From Pinirhizobacter sp036499745 (GTDB lineage Bacteria; Pseudomonadota; Gammaproteobacteria; Xanthomonadales; Rhodanobacteraceae): DNA of 64,000 nucleotides. The stretch is taken from assembly GCF_036499745.1 (NCBI RefSeq), contig NZ_DASYDG010000032.1, forward strand, positions 48,974 through 112,973, given 5' to 3'. Below are positions 20,926 through 29,824 of this stretch, piece after piece. The stretch's first letter is position 1. Every line of letters starts with the position of its first letter. The translations under genes were made by a program, and so were the position numbers. The notes under the pieces are model-generated. The model ran no database searches, had not been told where the DNA came from, and was given only the letters and a program-made list of their open reading frames with translations.

Positions 20926-22539
20926 TCAACGCCACCCGGACGTTATCGGGTAACGCCGCTCGCGACCGAACGCTTTTTCTGTGACGCGCGGCCCCGGCGC
21001 CGCCTGGCGGCGCTTGAACTCGTTGATGTAGACCAGGCGAATCACCCGTGCCACGACATCACGGTCAAAACCCGCGGCGGCGATGTCATCAGCGGATTTC
21101 TCGCCCTCGATAAAGAGTTCTAGGATGGCGTCGAGGTCGTCGTAAGGCGGCAGGGAGTCTTCGTCTTTCTGGTCTTCGCGCAACTCCGCCGACGGCGGGC
21201 GTTCGATCACGGCCAAGGGGATGGCGCCATCGATCGCCGTGCGCCAGCGCGACAGGCGGAAAACGAGGGTTTTATAAACGTCTTTCAGCGGCGCATAGGC
21301 ACCGCACATGTCGCCGTACAGCGTGGCATAGCCCACCGCCATCTCACTCTTGTTGCCGGTGGACAGCAGCAGCTTGCCCGTCTTGTTGGACATGGCCATC
21401 AGCAATACGCCGCGTGTGCGCGACTGCAGGTTCTCCTCCGTCGTGTCGGGCGCGCGGCCGGCGAAGACGGGATCGAGCGTACCGATGAAACTGTCGAATA
21501 TCCCGCCGATGGGCAGCACGTGGTACTCGACGCCAAGATGGTCGGCCTGGGCCTTGGCCTCGCGCAGGGAAAGATCGGACGTGTAGCGCGTAGGCATCAT
21601 CACCGCAGTGACCTTGTCCGCGCCGAGCGCGTCCACCGCCAGGGCAAGGGTGAGCGCCGAATCGATACCCCCGGAAAGGCCGAGCAACACCCCGGGGAAA
21701 CGGTTCTTGCCGATGTAGTCGCGGATGCCGCGCACCAATCCCGCATAGACGATGGCTTCCTCGGGAAGCGCTTCATAGGCGGGCCAGTCGATGGCACTGA
21801 GCGTACGCGAGGTGCGGTCGAAGTCGACCATCAGCAGCGCCTCGACGAACGACGGCGCACGCGCGGCGATGCTGCCGTCGCGATTGACCAGCAGCGAGGC
21901 GCCGTCGAACAGCAGGTCGTCCTGGCCGCCGATCTGGTTGACGTAGGCGATGGGAAGGTCGTTATCCTTCGCACGCTTGGCCAATAGCGCCTCGCGCGTG
22001 GCGGCCTGGTGGATGTCGTATGGCGAGGCATTGATCACCACGATCATCTCGGCCCCTGCCTGGGCCACGCGCGCTGCGGGCTGGGGCTCCCAGATATCCT
22101 CGCAGATCAACAAGCCTACCCGCACGCCTTCGACTTCGATCACGCACGGCGCGCTACCCGATCGGAAGTAGCGTTTCTCGTCGAACACGGTGTAGTTCGG
22201 CAGAGCCTGCTTGCTGTAGGTGATTTCAATCGCGCCCTGGCGCAGCACGCTGGCGGCGTTGAATACCTCGCCCACCAATAGCGGGTGGCCGACAATGGTG
22301 GTGACGTTGGCGCTTTCACGCGCCAGCGCATCAAGGGCCTTGTCACAAGCCTCCAGGAAGCTCGGACGAAGCAGCAGGTCTTCCGGCGGATAGCCGGAAA
22401 GGGTGAGCTCGGGGAATGCGACAAGGCGTGCCCCGGCGACCATGGCGGAGGCCGTGAGGTCACGCACGCGCTGCGCATTCGGCTCGACGGCACCGACGGG
22501 AAAATCATGCTGGGCCAGGGCGATGCGTAACGCGTTCAT
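20926..22539 (-). CDS. nadE: Glutamine-dependent NAD+ synthase
   Basis: This enzyme amidates nicotinic acid adenine dinucleotide to NAD+ using glutamine. The 537-aa protein fuses an N-terminal nitrilase-fold glutaminase to a C-terminal synthetase. The glutaminase triad candidates are E44 (FPELTLSGYPPEDLL), K110 (YSKQALPNYTVFDEKRYF) and C146 (LICEDIWEP). The synthetase has the ATP-pyrophosphatase P-loop GLSGGIDSALT at about 287-297 and the motif STGNKSEMAVGY. The ATG at 22539 is the family start. It is transcribed alone on the minus strand, convergent with bamD. Confidence 0.95.
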   Translation of the reverse strand: MNALRIALAQHDFPVGAVEPNAQRVRDLTASAMVAGARLVAFPELTLSGYPPEDLLLRPSFLEACDKALDALARESANVTTIVGHPLLVGEVFNAASVLRQGAIEITYSKQALPNYTVFDEKRYFRSGSAPCVIEVEGVRVGLLICEDIWEPQPAARVAQAGAEMIVVINASPYDIHQAATREALLAKRAKDNDLPIAYVNQIGGQDDLLFDGASLLVNRDGSIAARAPSFVEALLMVDFDRTSRTLSAIDWPAYEALPEEAIVYAGLVRGIRDYIGKNRFPGVLLGLSGGIDSALTLALAVDALGADKVTAVMMPTRYTSDLSLREAKAQADHLGVEYHVLPIGGIFDSFIGTLDPVFAGRAPDTTEENLQSRTRGVLLMAMSNKTGKLLLSTGNKSEMAVGYATLYGDMCGAYAPLKDVYKTLVFRLSRWRTAIDGAIPLAVIERPPSAELREDQKDEDSLPPYDDLDAILELFIEGEKSADDIAAAGFDRDVVARVIRLVYINEFKRRQAAPGPRVTEKAFGRERRYPITSGWR

Positions 22540-22735
22540 GGGGGCGCTCCTTGGGCAAGGCCCTCATGATAATGCCTGCCGGTGCATCGGCACGATGACC
22601 GATCGCCATGTGCCGGCCGTCGGCATTTTTCTTGCCGGCGCTTACTGTCGGGTAGTCCACAACGCACGATGATGTCAGCCGCGTTGCCAGGGCCAGCCGC
22701 CGCCCGACCGATAGCTGCGATCCAGGCATGACCGG

Positions 22736-24256
22736 ATGATAGCCCGCACCGTCAGAAATGACCGACCGGAGCATCACGTCTTGACCCCCAATGAATTTCG
22801 AGAACACGGCCATGCCGTCATCGACTGGATCGCAACCTACCGCGAGAAGATCGAAGAACGTGCCGTATCGCGTCCCATCGAACCTGGCGCTATCCGCGCC
22901 GCCCTGCCCAAGGCACCGCCCCGGCACGCCGAACCGGTGTCCGACATCATGGCCGACTTCGAGTCCATTCTCCTCCCTGGTGTACTGCACTGGCAGCATC
23001 CGTCCTTCTTTGGGTTTTTTCCGTCCAACGTGGAACTGTCGTCCGTGTTGGGCGATCTGCTGAGCACGGGCCTGGGCGTGGTGGGCGTATCGTGGGAAGC
23101 AGGCCCGGCGCTGACGGAACTGGAAGAGACCTGCATCGACTGGTTGCGCCAGATGCTCGGCCTGCGCCCGGCGTGGCGTGGCGCGATCCAGGAATCGGCG
23201 TCGATCTCCACGCTCATCGCCATCATTTGCGCACGCGAGCGATATTCCGGCTGCGCGTATACCCAGGGCGGCATCCGGCAACCCGCGCAGCCGGGGATGA
23301 TCTATACGTCCGCCCGCGCCCACAGTTCGGTGGGCAAGGCCGCGATGATTGCCGGCTTCGGCATGGATCACATCCGCACCGTACCGACGCAGCCCGGTGG
23401 AAGCCTCGATGCCCAGGTCCTGCGCGCGATGATCGACCAGGACATCGCGAGCGGCGCGCGTCCTGCCGCCATTGTCGCCACGACGGGGGCAACCGCCAAT
23501 ACGGCGATGGACGATATCGCCGCCCTGGCCGACGTTGCCGAAGAGTGGGGCATGTGGCTGCACGTCGACGCCGCCATGGGCGGCGCTGCGATGCTTCTGC
23601 CCGAATGCAGGTCCGAGTGGGAAGGCATCGAGCGTGCCGACTCCATCGTGGTCAGTCCCAACAAATGGCTAGGAGCGGCGTTCGACAGTTCGGTGATGTT
23701 CGTGCGCGACCACGAGCACCTTACCCGGGTAATGAGCACGCGTCCGAGCTATCTACGCACGCAGACGGATGGGCAGGTGACGCAATTGCGGGACTGGAGC
23801 ATACCGCTGGGCCGGCGCTTCCGGGCCTTGAAGCTCTGGTTCCTGATTCGCGAACAGGGCGTGGAGGGCCTGAGCAAACGTATTCGACGCGACATGGTCA
23901 ATGCGCGCCGGCTGGCACAGCTCGTGGAGGCCGAACCGGAATGGCGGGTAACGAACAAGATCACGCTCCAGACTGTCTGCGTCCGTCATGAACCACCGGG
24001 TTTCGGCGACGAGGAATTGGACACGCACACCCGGGCCTGGGCCCAGGCCATCAACGAGTCGGGCAAGGCGTACCTGACGGCGGCGCGCGTTGACGACGCA
24101 TGGATGGTGCGGGTATCGATTGGCGCGCTGGGTACCCAATGGCAGCACATCGAGAAGCTCTGGGCCGACATGCGGGCGCACGCTGCGGAAAACGCCGCGC
24201 TCATGCAGGCACGCACGGCGGACAGTGCCATGCGCGGGCAGAAAAACGCCGCGTAG
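22736..24256 (+). CDS. PLP-dependent group II decarboxylase (aromatic-L-amino-acid decarboxylase-like)
   Basis: The 506-aa protein has the fold-type I decarboxylase pattern of DOPA/tryptophan decarboxylases. It contains LHWQHPSFFGFFPSN, a His that would stack on PLP (H196 in SARAHSSVGKA), D278 (WLHVDAAMGG) and the Schiff-base lysine K310 in SPNKWLGAAFD. The lysine context is SPNKW instead of the more usual NPHKW. This would produce an amine from an aromatic or related L-amino acid in the cytoplasm. The start at 22736 is uncertain by about 15 codons because a TTG at LTPNEFREHG would match many homologues. The gene stands alone, divergent from nadE, so context gives no substrate clue. Confidence 0.85.
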   Translation: MIARTVRNDRPEHHVLTPNEFREHGHAVIDWIATYREKIEERAVSRPIEPGAIRAALPKAPPRHAEPVSDIMADFESILLPGVLHWQHPSFFGFFPSNVELSSVLGDLLSTGLGVVGVSWEAGPALTELEETCIDWLRQMLGLRPAWRGAIQESASISTLIAIICARERYSGCAYTQGGIRQPAQPGMIYTSARAHSSVGKAAMIAGFGMDHIRTVPTQPGGSLDAQVLRAMIDQDIASGARPAAIVATTGATANTAMDDIAALADVAEEWGMWLHVDAAMGGAAMLLPECRSEWEGIERADSIVVSPNKWLGAAFDSSVMFVRDHEHLTRVMSTRPSYLRTQTDGQVTQLRDWSIPLGRRFRALKLWFLIREQGVEGLSKRIRRDMVNARRLAQLVEAEPEWRVTNKITLQTVCVRHEPPGFGDEELDTHTRAWAQAINESGKAYLTAARVDDAWMVRVSIGALGTQWQHIEKLWADMRAHAAENAALMQARTADSAMRGQKNAA

Positions 24257-24287
24257 GATGCGCGCTTGCGCCGGCGTAAATCTGCTG

Positions 24288-24373
24288 AAAAAAAGAGCCG
24301 CATGTGAACTGACCCCCAGAAGTTGGACGCCCGTCCACCCTTTGGGGGTCAGTTCAATGGCGGCCTTTTTTTA
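24288..24373. terminator. Composite bidirectional terminator containing an IS-end-like palindrome
   Basis: An outer A-run/T-run hairpin (AAAAAAAGAGCCGC at 24288-24301 and GCGGCCTTTTTTT at about 24360-24372) lies between convergent genes and would act in both directions. Its loop is occupied by a 52-bp near-palindrome at 24305-24356 whose arms both begin TGAACTGACCCCCA and match at 22 of 26 positions. The arms look like the terminal inverted repeats of IS3/IS150-group insertion sequences as I remember them. Confidence 0.7.
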
Positions 24374-24391
24374 TCCAGCGAGAAAATGCCG

Positions 24392-25264
24392 TTACTTCAT
24401 CAGCCCGGCGAGCGTCTTGCCCAGGTCCGCCGGCGACTTCACCGTGGTGACGCCGGCTTTTTCCAGCGCAGCGAACTTCGCCGCGGCCGTGCCCTTGCCG
24501 CCGGAGATGATGGCACCGGCATGGCCCATGCGCTTGCCCGGAGGCGCCGAAGCGCCGGCAATGAAGGACACCACCGGCTTCTTCACATATTCGCCAATGA
24601 ACTCAGCGGCGTCTTCTTCGGCCGAGCCACCGATCTCGCCGACCATGATGATGCCCTCGGTCTGCGGGTCGTCCTGGAACAGCTTCAGGCAGTCGATGAA
24701 GCTCAGGCCGTTGATCGGATCGCCACCGATGCCGATGCAGGTGCTCTGCCCCAGGCCTTCGTTGGTGGTCTGGAACACAGCTTCGTAGGTAAGCGTGCCC
24801 GAACGGGACACGATGCCGACCTTGCCGGGCATATGGATGTGGCCGGGCATGATGCCGATCTTGCACTCACCCGGGGTGATCACGCCGGGACAGTTCGGGC
24901 CGATCAGCACGGTATCGGGGTGCGACTTCAGCACGTTCTTCACGCGCAGCATGTCGAGCACCGGGATGCCCTCGGTGATGGTGACGATCACCCTGATGCC
25001 GGCTTCAATGGCTTCCAGGATGGAATCGGCCGCAAACGGCGGCGGCACGAAGATCACCGACGCATCGGCGCCGGTGTCGTCCACCGCTTCCTTTACCGAA
25101 TTGAAGACAGGCAGGCCGATGTGCTCGGTACCGCCTTTGCCCGGCGTTACGCCGCCGACCACCTTGGTGCCGTAGTCGATCGCCTGCTCGGCGTGGAAAG
25201 TGCCCTGCTGGCCGGTGAAACCCTGCACGAGGACCTTGGTGTTCTTGTTGATCAGGACGCTCAT
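24392..25264 (-). CDS. sucD: Succinyl-CoA synthetase subunit alpha
   Basis: The alpha subunit of the TCA-cycle succinyl-CoA ligase carries the CoA-binding Rossmann domain and the phosphorylated histidine. In this 290-aa protein the CoA site is FTGQQGTFHAEQAI. The active-site His is H248 in GKRMGHAGAIISGG. VFQTTNEGLGQSTCIGIGGDP is another conserved segment. It is 12 bp downstream of sucC in the same operon. In Xanthomonadales sucCD typically neighbours the pil genes, as here. Confidence 0.97.
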   Translation of the reverse strand: MSVLINKNTKVLVQGFTGQQGTFHAEQAIDYGTKVVGGVTPGKGGTEHIGLPVFNSVKEAVDDTGADASVIFVPPPFAADSILEAIEAGIRVIVTITEGIPVLDMLRVKNVLKSHPDTVLIGPNCPGVITPGECKIGIMPGHIHMPGKVGIVSRSGTLTYEAVFQTTNEGLGQSTCIGIGGDPINGLSFIDCLKLFQDDPQTEGIIMVGEIGGSAEEDAAEFIGEYVKKPVVSFIAGASAPPGKRMGHAGAIISGGKGTAAAKFAALEKAGVTTVKSPADLGKTLAGLMK

Positions 25265-25276
25265 TGTTAGTGCTCC

Positions 25277-26440
25277 TCAGCCCTTGGCCGCAGCCACGGC
25301 TTTCTGCGCCGCGTCGTTGAGATCGTCGGCCGGCGTGATCGCCAGGCCGGAGTTGGCCAGGAGCTCGCGCCCCTTCTCGACATTGGTGCCCTGCAGGCGC
25401 ACCACGACGGGAATCTTCAGGCCCACTTCCTTGACCGCGGCAATGATGCCCTCGGCGATCAGGTCGCAGCGAACGATACCGCCGAAGATGTTCACCAGGA
25501 TGGCCTTCACCTTGTCGGAGGACAGGATCAGCTTGAAGGCCTCGGTGACGCGCTCCTTGGTGGCGCCGCCGCCGACGTCCAGGAAGTTGGCGGGCTCACC
25601 GCCGGCCAGCTGGATGACGTCCATGGTGGCCATGGCAAGGCCCGCGCCATTGACCATGCAGCCAATGGTGCCGTCCATGGTGACGTAATTGAGGTTGTGG
25701 GTGATGGCCGCGGCTTCGGCGGCGTCTTCCTGCGTGAGGTCGCGCATGGAAACCAGGTCCGCATGGCGGAACTCGGCGTTGTCATCGGAATTGACCTTGC
25801 CATCGAGCGCGGCGAGGTTGCCGTCGGCCAGGATCGCCAGCGGGTTCAATTCCACCAGGGCGAGGTCTTTTTCATTGAACAGCTTGTACAGGCCCAGCAT
25901 GACCTTGGTGAGCTGACCTACCTGCTTGGCGTTCAGATCCATCGCGAAGCCGAGCTGGCGGCACTGGTAGGGCTGCAGGCCTTCGACGAAGTCGACCACG
26001 ATGGTGTGGATGTCTTCCGGGGTGTCCTTGGCCACCTGCTCGATGTCCACGCCGCCGTGCTTGGAGGCGATGAAGCTGATGGATTTGGAATCGCGGTCGG
26101 TGAGGATCGACAGGTACAGTTCCCTGGCGATGTCCGTGGCATCGGTGACCAGCACCAGGTTCACCGGCAGCGCACGGCCGGCGGACTGGTAGGTTTCCAT
26201 GTTGGTGCCCAGCATGCCCTTGGCGGCGGCGCGGACGTCGTCGAAGGATTTGCAGAACTTGACGCCACCGGCCTTGCCGCGGCCGCCGGCGTGGATCTGG
26301 GCCTTGACCATCCACTGCGAACCACCAAGGTGCTTGGCGGCGTCAACAGCGGCGTCGGGAGAGTTGGCGACCTTGCCCGGGGGCACGGCGATACCGTACT
26401 TGGCAAAGAGTTCTTTGGCCTGGTACTCGTGGAAATTCAT
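25277..26440 (-). CDS. sucC: ADP-forming succinyl-CoA synthetase subunit beta
   Basis: The beta subunit binds nucleotide and succinate. The 387-aa product starts MNFHEYQAKELFAKYGI and has an ATP-grasp domain with WMVKAQIHAGGRGKAGGVKF, LVELNPLAILADG, VNGAGLAMATMD and NIFGGIVRCD, all diagnostic. The ATG at 26440 opens the operon; 259 bp of intergenic DNA separate it from the divergent pilS and should hold both promoters. Confidence 0.97.
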   Translation of the reverse strand: MNFHEYQAKELFAKYGIAVPPGKVANSPDAAVDAAKHLGGSQWMVKAQIHAGGRGKAGGVKFCKSFDDVRAAAKGMLGTNMETYQSAGRALPVNLVLVTDATDIARELYLSILTDRDSKSISFIASKHGGVDIEQVAKDTPEDIHTIVVDFVEGLQPYQCRQLGFAMDLNAKQVGQLTKVMLGLYKLFNEKDLALVELNPLAILADGNLAALDGKVNSDDNAEFRHADLVSMRDLTQEDAAEAAAITHNLNYVTMDGTIGCMVNGAGLAMATMDVIQLAGGEPANFLDVGGGATKERVTEAFKLILSSDKVKAILVNIFGGIVRCDLIAEGIIAAVKEVGLKIPVVVRLQGTNVEKGRELLANSGLAITPADDLNDAAQKAVAAAKG

Positions 26441-26699
26441 TCGATACCTCGAGCGAACAAAAGGAAGCGTGCAGGTGCGACGAGCCCGAAGGGGGCTGGC
26501 CCGACGCCATGACGGGGGGAGCTTAGGGCGGGATTGTGTCGCCCAGATGCAGTGCGATGGCCCGCAACGACGAATCGGCCGCGATCCACGCCATACAGCC
26601 AGCTATTTTCCTTCAATGGGGCCCCAATGGAAAGGGCCGGGGTAGCCTATACTTGCCACGGCCCCACTGGGGGGGCATGCCGCCGGAAGCCGAACGCCT

Positions 26700-28343
26700 G
26701 TGTCCAGCACCGCCGCCCACCCCGCGGCCGGGCCGATTAATCGCCCGGACAGCACCCGCCACGAACTGTGGTTTGCCCATGTTTTCCGCGTCGCGCAGGC
26801 CCTGGTCTACACGGGACTTGCCTTCCGCCCCGGATCGATGGACTGGCCGGCCCTGCCCCAGCCCACGCTCAGCCGCTTCGTCGCCCTGGCCTTCCTGACC
26901 TTCGCCCTGTTCGCCCTGTGGCGAACGCGGGCCTGGATGCACCGGTTGACCCTGAATGTGGCGCTGGCCGTCACCGTGGACATCCTGGCTGCCGTGGTGC
27001 AGGTGGCCGCCATGCACGATGTGCGCATCGGCATCGCCATGATGCTGGTGGTCAATATCGCCGTCAGCGCCTTGATGCTGCCCCTGCGGTTGTCGATGTT
27101 CTTCGCAGCCCTGGCCACCATCGGCATGCTCGGCCAGACCTTCGTGGCCCTGTCGACCACGGTGGAATCCGACCGGGAACTGCTCGAATCGGGGCTGTTC
27201 GGGCTGGCCTACTTCGCCACTGCGTCCCTGTGTTATGTACTCGGCCGGCAGATGCGGGCCTCCGAGGCCCTGGCCGAACAGCGCGGCATTGACCTTGCCA
27301 ACCTCTCCCAGGTGAACGAGTTGATCATCCGCCGGATGAAAACCGGCGTGCTGGTGGTGGACGAGGCCAACCGCATCCACCAGTTGAACGAGTCGGCCTG
27401 GATGTTGATGGGCAACCCCACGGCCGAACAGCGAGACCTGGGGACGGTGGCGCCGGAGTTGTCACGGCGCCTGTACCACTGGCGCACTTCGGGCAAACTC
27501 GATGAATCGGCCACGGCGCTGGCTGACGGCGTACCGGAGGTCGTTCCGCGCTTCACACGCCTTGCCCCGCACGATGACTCGCACGTACTGATCTTCCTGG
27601 ACGACACTTCGTTGCTATCGCGGCGCGCCGAGGAACTCACGCTCTCATCACTGGGCCGGTTGTCTGCCTCGATCGCGCACGAGATCCGCAACCCGCTGGC
27701 GGCCATCCGTTATTCGGCGCAGCTCCTGGCCGAGTCGACGGATCTGAATGACACGGACCTGCGCATGGTGGAGATCATCAACAATCACTGCGTGCGGTTG
27801 AACGAGATCATCGAGAACATCCTGCAGTTGTCCCGCCGCGAGCGCTCGCGACCGGAAACCCTCGACCTGGGACAATGGGCGCAGAATTTCGTGGTGGAGT
27901 ACCGCCAGGGCAACGACCTGGGCAACGACGTATTGCGCGCGGTCACGTCCGCCGACCCCGTCACCGCCGTGGCCGACCCGCAACACCTGCAGCAGGTGAT
28001 CTGGAACCTGGTGCAGAACGCCCTGCGCTACGGCCGGATGCCCAACGAACCGGCGCGAGTGATGCTGGTAGCGCGCAACGCCGAACACGGATTGCCGATC
28101 ATCGAGGTGATCGACCGTGGGCCGGGCATACCGCCCAAAGTGGCCGCACAGATCTTCGAACCGTTCTTCACCACGCACGAATACGGCACGGGGCTGGGTT
28201 TGTACCTGGCCCGGCAGATGAGCGAAGCGAACCAGGCAGCACTGGAATACGTACGCGTGGCCGGTGGTGGCAGCTGTTTTCGCATCACCCTGACCCCGCC
28301 TGCGCGGCACCCGGTACCGGCTGCGGTGGCCGCCCGCACGTGA
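26700..28343 (+). CDS. pilS: Two-component sensor histidine kinase PilS
   Basis: PilS senses pilin in the inner membrane and phosphorylates PilR to control pilA. The 547-aa protein has an N-terminal block of about six membrane helices (residues 25-190), a PAS-like linker, HisKA with the phospho-accepting H327 (SIAHEIRNPLAAIRYSAQ), and HATPase_c with N-box WNLVQNALRYG and G-box DRGPGIPP / GTGLGLYLA. It starts with GTG at 26700. The pilR gene follows after 73 bp. The six-helix topology and the pilR partner support the assignment. Confidence 0.93.
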   Translation: MSSTAAHPAAGPINRPDSTRHELWFAHVFRVAQALVYTGLAFRPGSMDWPALPQPTLSRFVALAFLTFALFALWRTRAWMHRLTLNVALAVTVDILAAVVQVAAMHDVRIGIAMMLVVNIAVSALMLPLRLSMFFAALATIGMLGQTFVALSTTVESDRELLESGLFGLAYFATASLCYVLGRQMRASEALAEQRGIDLANLSQVNELIIRRMKTGVLVVDEANRIHQLNESAWMLMGNPTAEQRDLGTVAPELSRRLYHWRTSGKLDESATALADGVPEVVPRFTRLAPHDDSHVLIFLDDTSLLSRRAEELTLSSLGRLSASIAHEIRNPLAAIRYSAQLLAESTDLNDTDLRMVEIINNHCVRLNEIIENILQLSRRERSRPETLDLGQWAQNFVVEYRQGNDLGNDVLRAVTSADPVTAVADPQHLQQVIWNLVQNALRYGRMPNEPARVMLVARNAEHGLPIIEVIDRGPGIPPKVAAQIFEPFFTTHEYGTGLGLYLARQMSEANQAALEYVRVAGGGSCFRITLTPPARHPVPAAVAART

Positions 28344-28416
28344 GGGAAGCCTTGCGTTATCTCCCGGCACGGGTATCTTTGCCGGGGGGGATAGCTACCG
28401 GCATGCTGACGTACTC

Positions 28417-29808
28417 ATGAGCAAACAGACCGTACTGGTCGTCGATGACGAACGGGATATCCGTGAACTGTTGACGATCACGCTGGGCCGCATGGAACTT
28501 GAGGTGGACGCGGTGGGAAGCGTCGGGGAAGCCCGCGCCGCCCTCGACGGGCGCCGCTACGACCTCTGCTTCACCGACATGCGCCTGCCCGACGGCAGCG
28601 GCCAGGAGCTGATCGAGCTGATCGCCGAGCGCTTCCCGGAGACCCCGGTGGCCATGATCACCGCCTACGGCAACGTGGACGCGGCGGTCAACGCACTCAA
28701 GGCCGGCGCCTTCGACTTTGTCTCCAAACCGGTGGACATCCAGCTGCTACGGCGCCTGGTGCGCACGGCGCTGAAGCTGTCCGAAGAGCGAAAGGCCGGC
28801 GCCAGCGCCAGCGCCGCCGCAGGTGATCCTTCAAACCGGCTGATCGGTGCGTCGCCCGCGATGCAGCAGGTGCGCGCCACCATCGCCAAGCTCGCGCGCA
28901 ACCAGGCACCGGTGTATATCGGCGGCGAATCGGGCGTGGGCAAGGAACTGGTGGCCCGCCTTATCCACGACTTAGGTCCCCGCGCCACCGGTCCGTTCGT
29001 GCCGGTCAACTGCGGCGCCATCCCGTCCGAACTGATGGAAAGTGAATTCTTCGGCCACCGCAAAGGCAGCTTCACCGGCGCCCACGCCGACAAGGAGGGC
29101 CTGTTCCAGGCCGCCCAGGGCGGCACGCTTTTCCTGGACGAAGTGGCGGAACTGCCCTTGCACATGCAAGTGAAACTGCTCCGCGCCATCCAGGAAAAAG
29201 CTGTTCGCCCGATCGGTGGCCGCGATGAGATCCCGGTCGACGTGCGTTTGCTCTCCGCCACGCACAAGAACCTGGCCGCCCTGGTCGACGAAGGCCAGTT
29301 CCGGCAGGATCTGTTCTACCGCATCAACGTGATCGAGCTGCGCGTACCGCCCCTGCGCGAGCGCCGCGGCGATGTCCCGGCGCTGGCACAATTCATCCTG
29401 GCCCAGCTGGCTGCGGAAAGCGGCGGTATCGTCGGGCGCCTGCAGCCGGCCGCACTGGCAGCACTGGAGGAATACGAATTCCCCGGTAATGTGCGCGAGC
29501 TTGAGAACATCCTGGAGCGAGCCATGGCCATGAGCGATGGCGAGACCATCGAGGCGGCCGACCTCATGTTGCCCCAGCGGCTGGCGCGCGCAGCGCCCGG
29601 CGGTGCACCCGCGCCCGCCGTGGAAGCGGTGCCCGTGGCCGCGGCGCAGAATCCGGGCGGCCTGGAAGATTACATCTCGAACATCGAGCGCGACGCCATC
29701 GTCAAGGCACTGGAAGAGTCCCGCTACAACAAGACAGCCGCGGCGAAGAAGCTAGGCATCACCTTCCGCGCCCTGCGCTACAAACTCAAGAAGCTCGGCA
29801 TCGACTGA
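28417..29808 (+). CDS. pilR: Sigma-54-dependent response regulator PilR
   Basis: PilR is an NtrC-family activator. The 463-aa product has a receiver domain with phospho-acceptor D54 (LCFTDMRLPDG). The AAA+ domain has Walker A GESGVGKE (170-177), the sigma-54 contact loop GSFTGA (217-222, a variant of GAFTGA) and Walker B LFLDE. A Fis-type helix-turn-helix lies at the end (NKTAAAKKLGITFRALRYKLKKLGI). No pilin gene is in the window, so its target lies elsewhere. It is convergent with the hybrid kinase gene, with only 16 bp between. Confidence 0.95.
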   Translation: MSKQTVLVVDDERDIRELLTITLGRMELEVDAVGSVGEARAALDGRRYDLCFTDMRLPDGSGQELIELIAERFPETPVAMITAYGNVDAAVNALKAGAFDFVSKPVDIQLLRRLVRTALKLSEERKAGASASAAAGDPSNRLIGASPAMQQVRATIAKLARNQAPVYIGGESGVGKELVARLIHDLGPRATGPFVPVNCGAIPSELMESEFFGHRKGSFTGAHADKEGLFQAAQGGTLFLDEVAELPLHMQVKLLRAIQEKAVRPIGGRDEIPVDVRLLSATHKNLAALVDEGQFRQDLFYRINVIELRVPPLRERRGDVPALAQFILAQLAAESGGIVGRLQPAALAALEEYEFPGNVRELENILERAMAMSDGETIEAADLMLPQRLARAAPGGAPAPAVEAVPVAAAQNPGGLEDYISNIERDAIVKALEESRYNKTAAAKKLGITFRALRYKLKKLGID

Positions 29809-29824
29809 TGCCGCGGGCCCTGGA

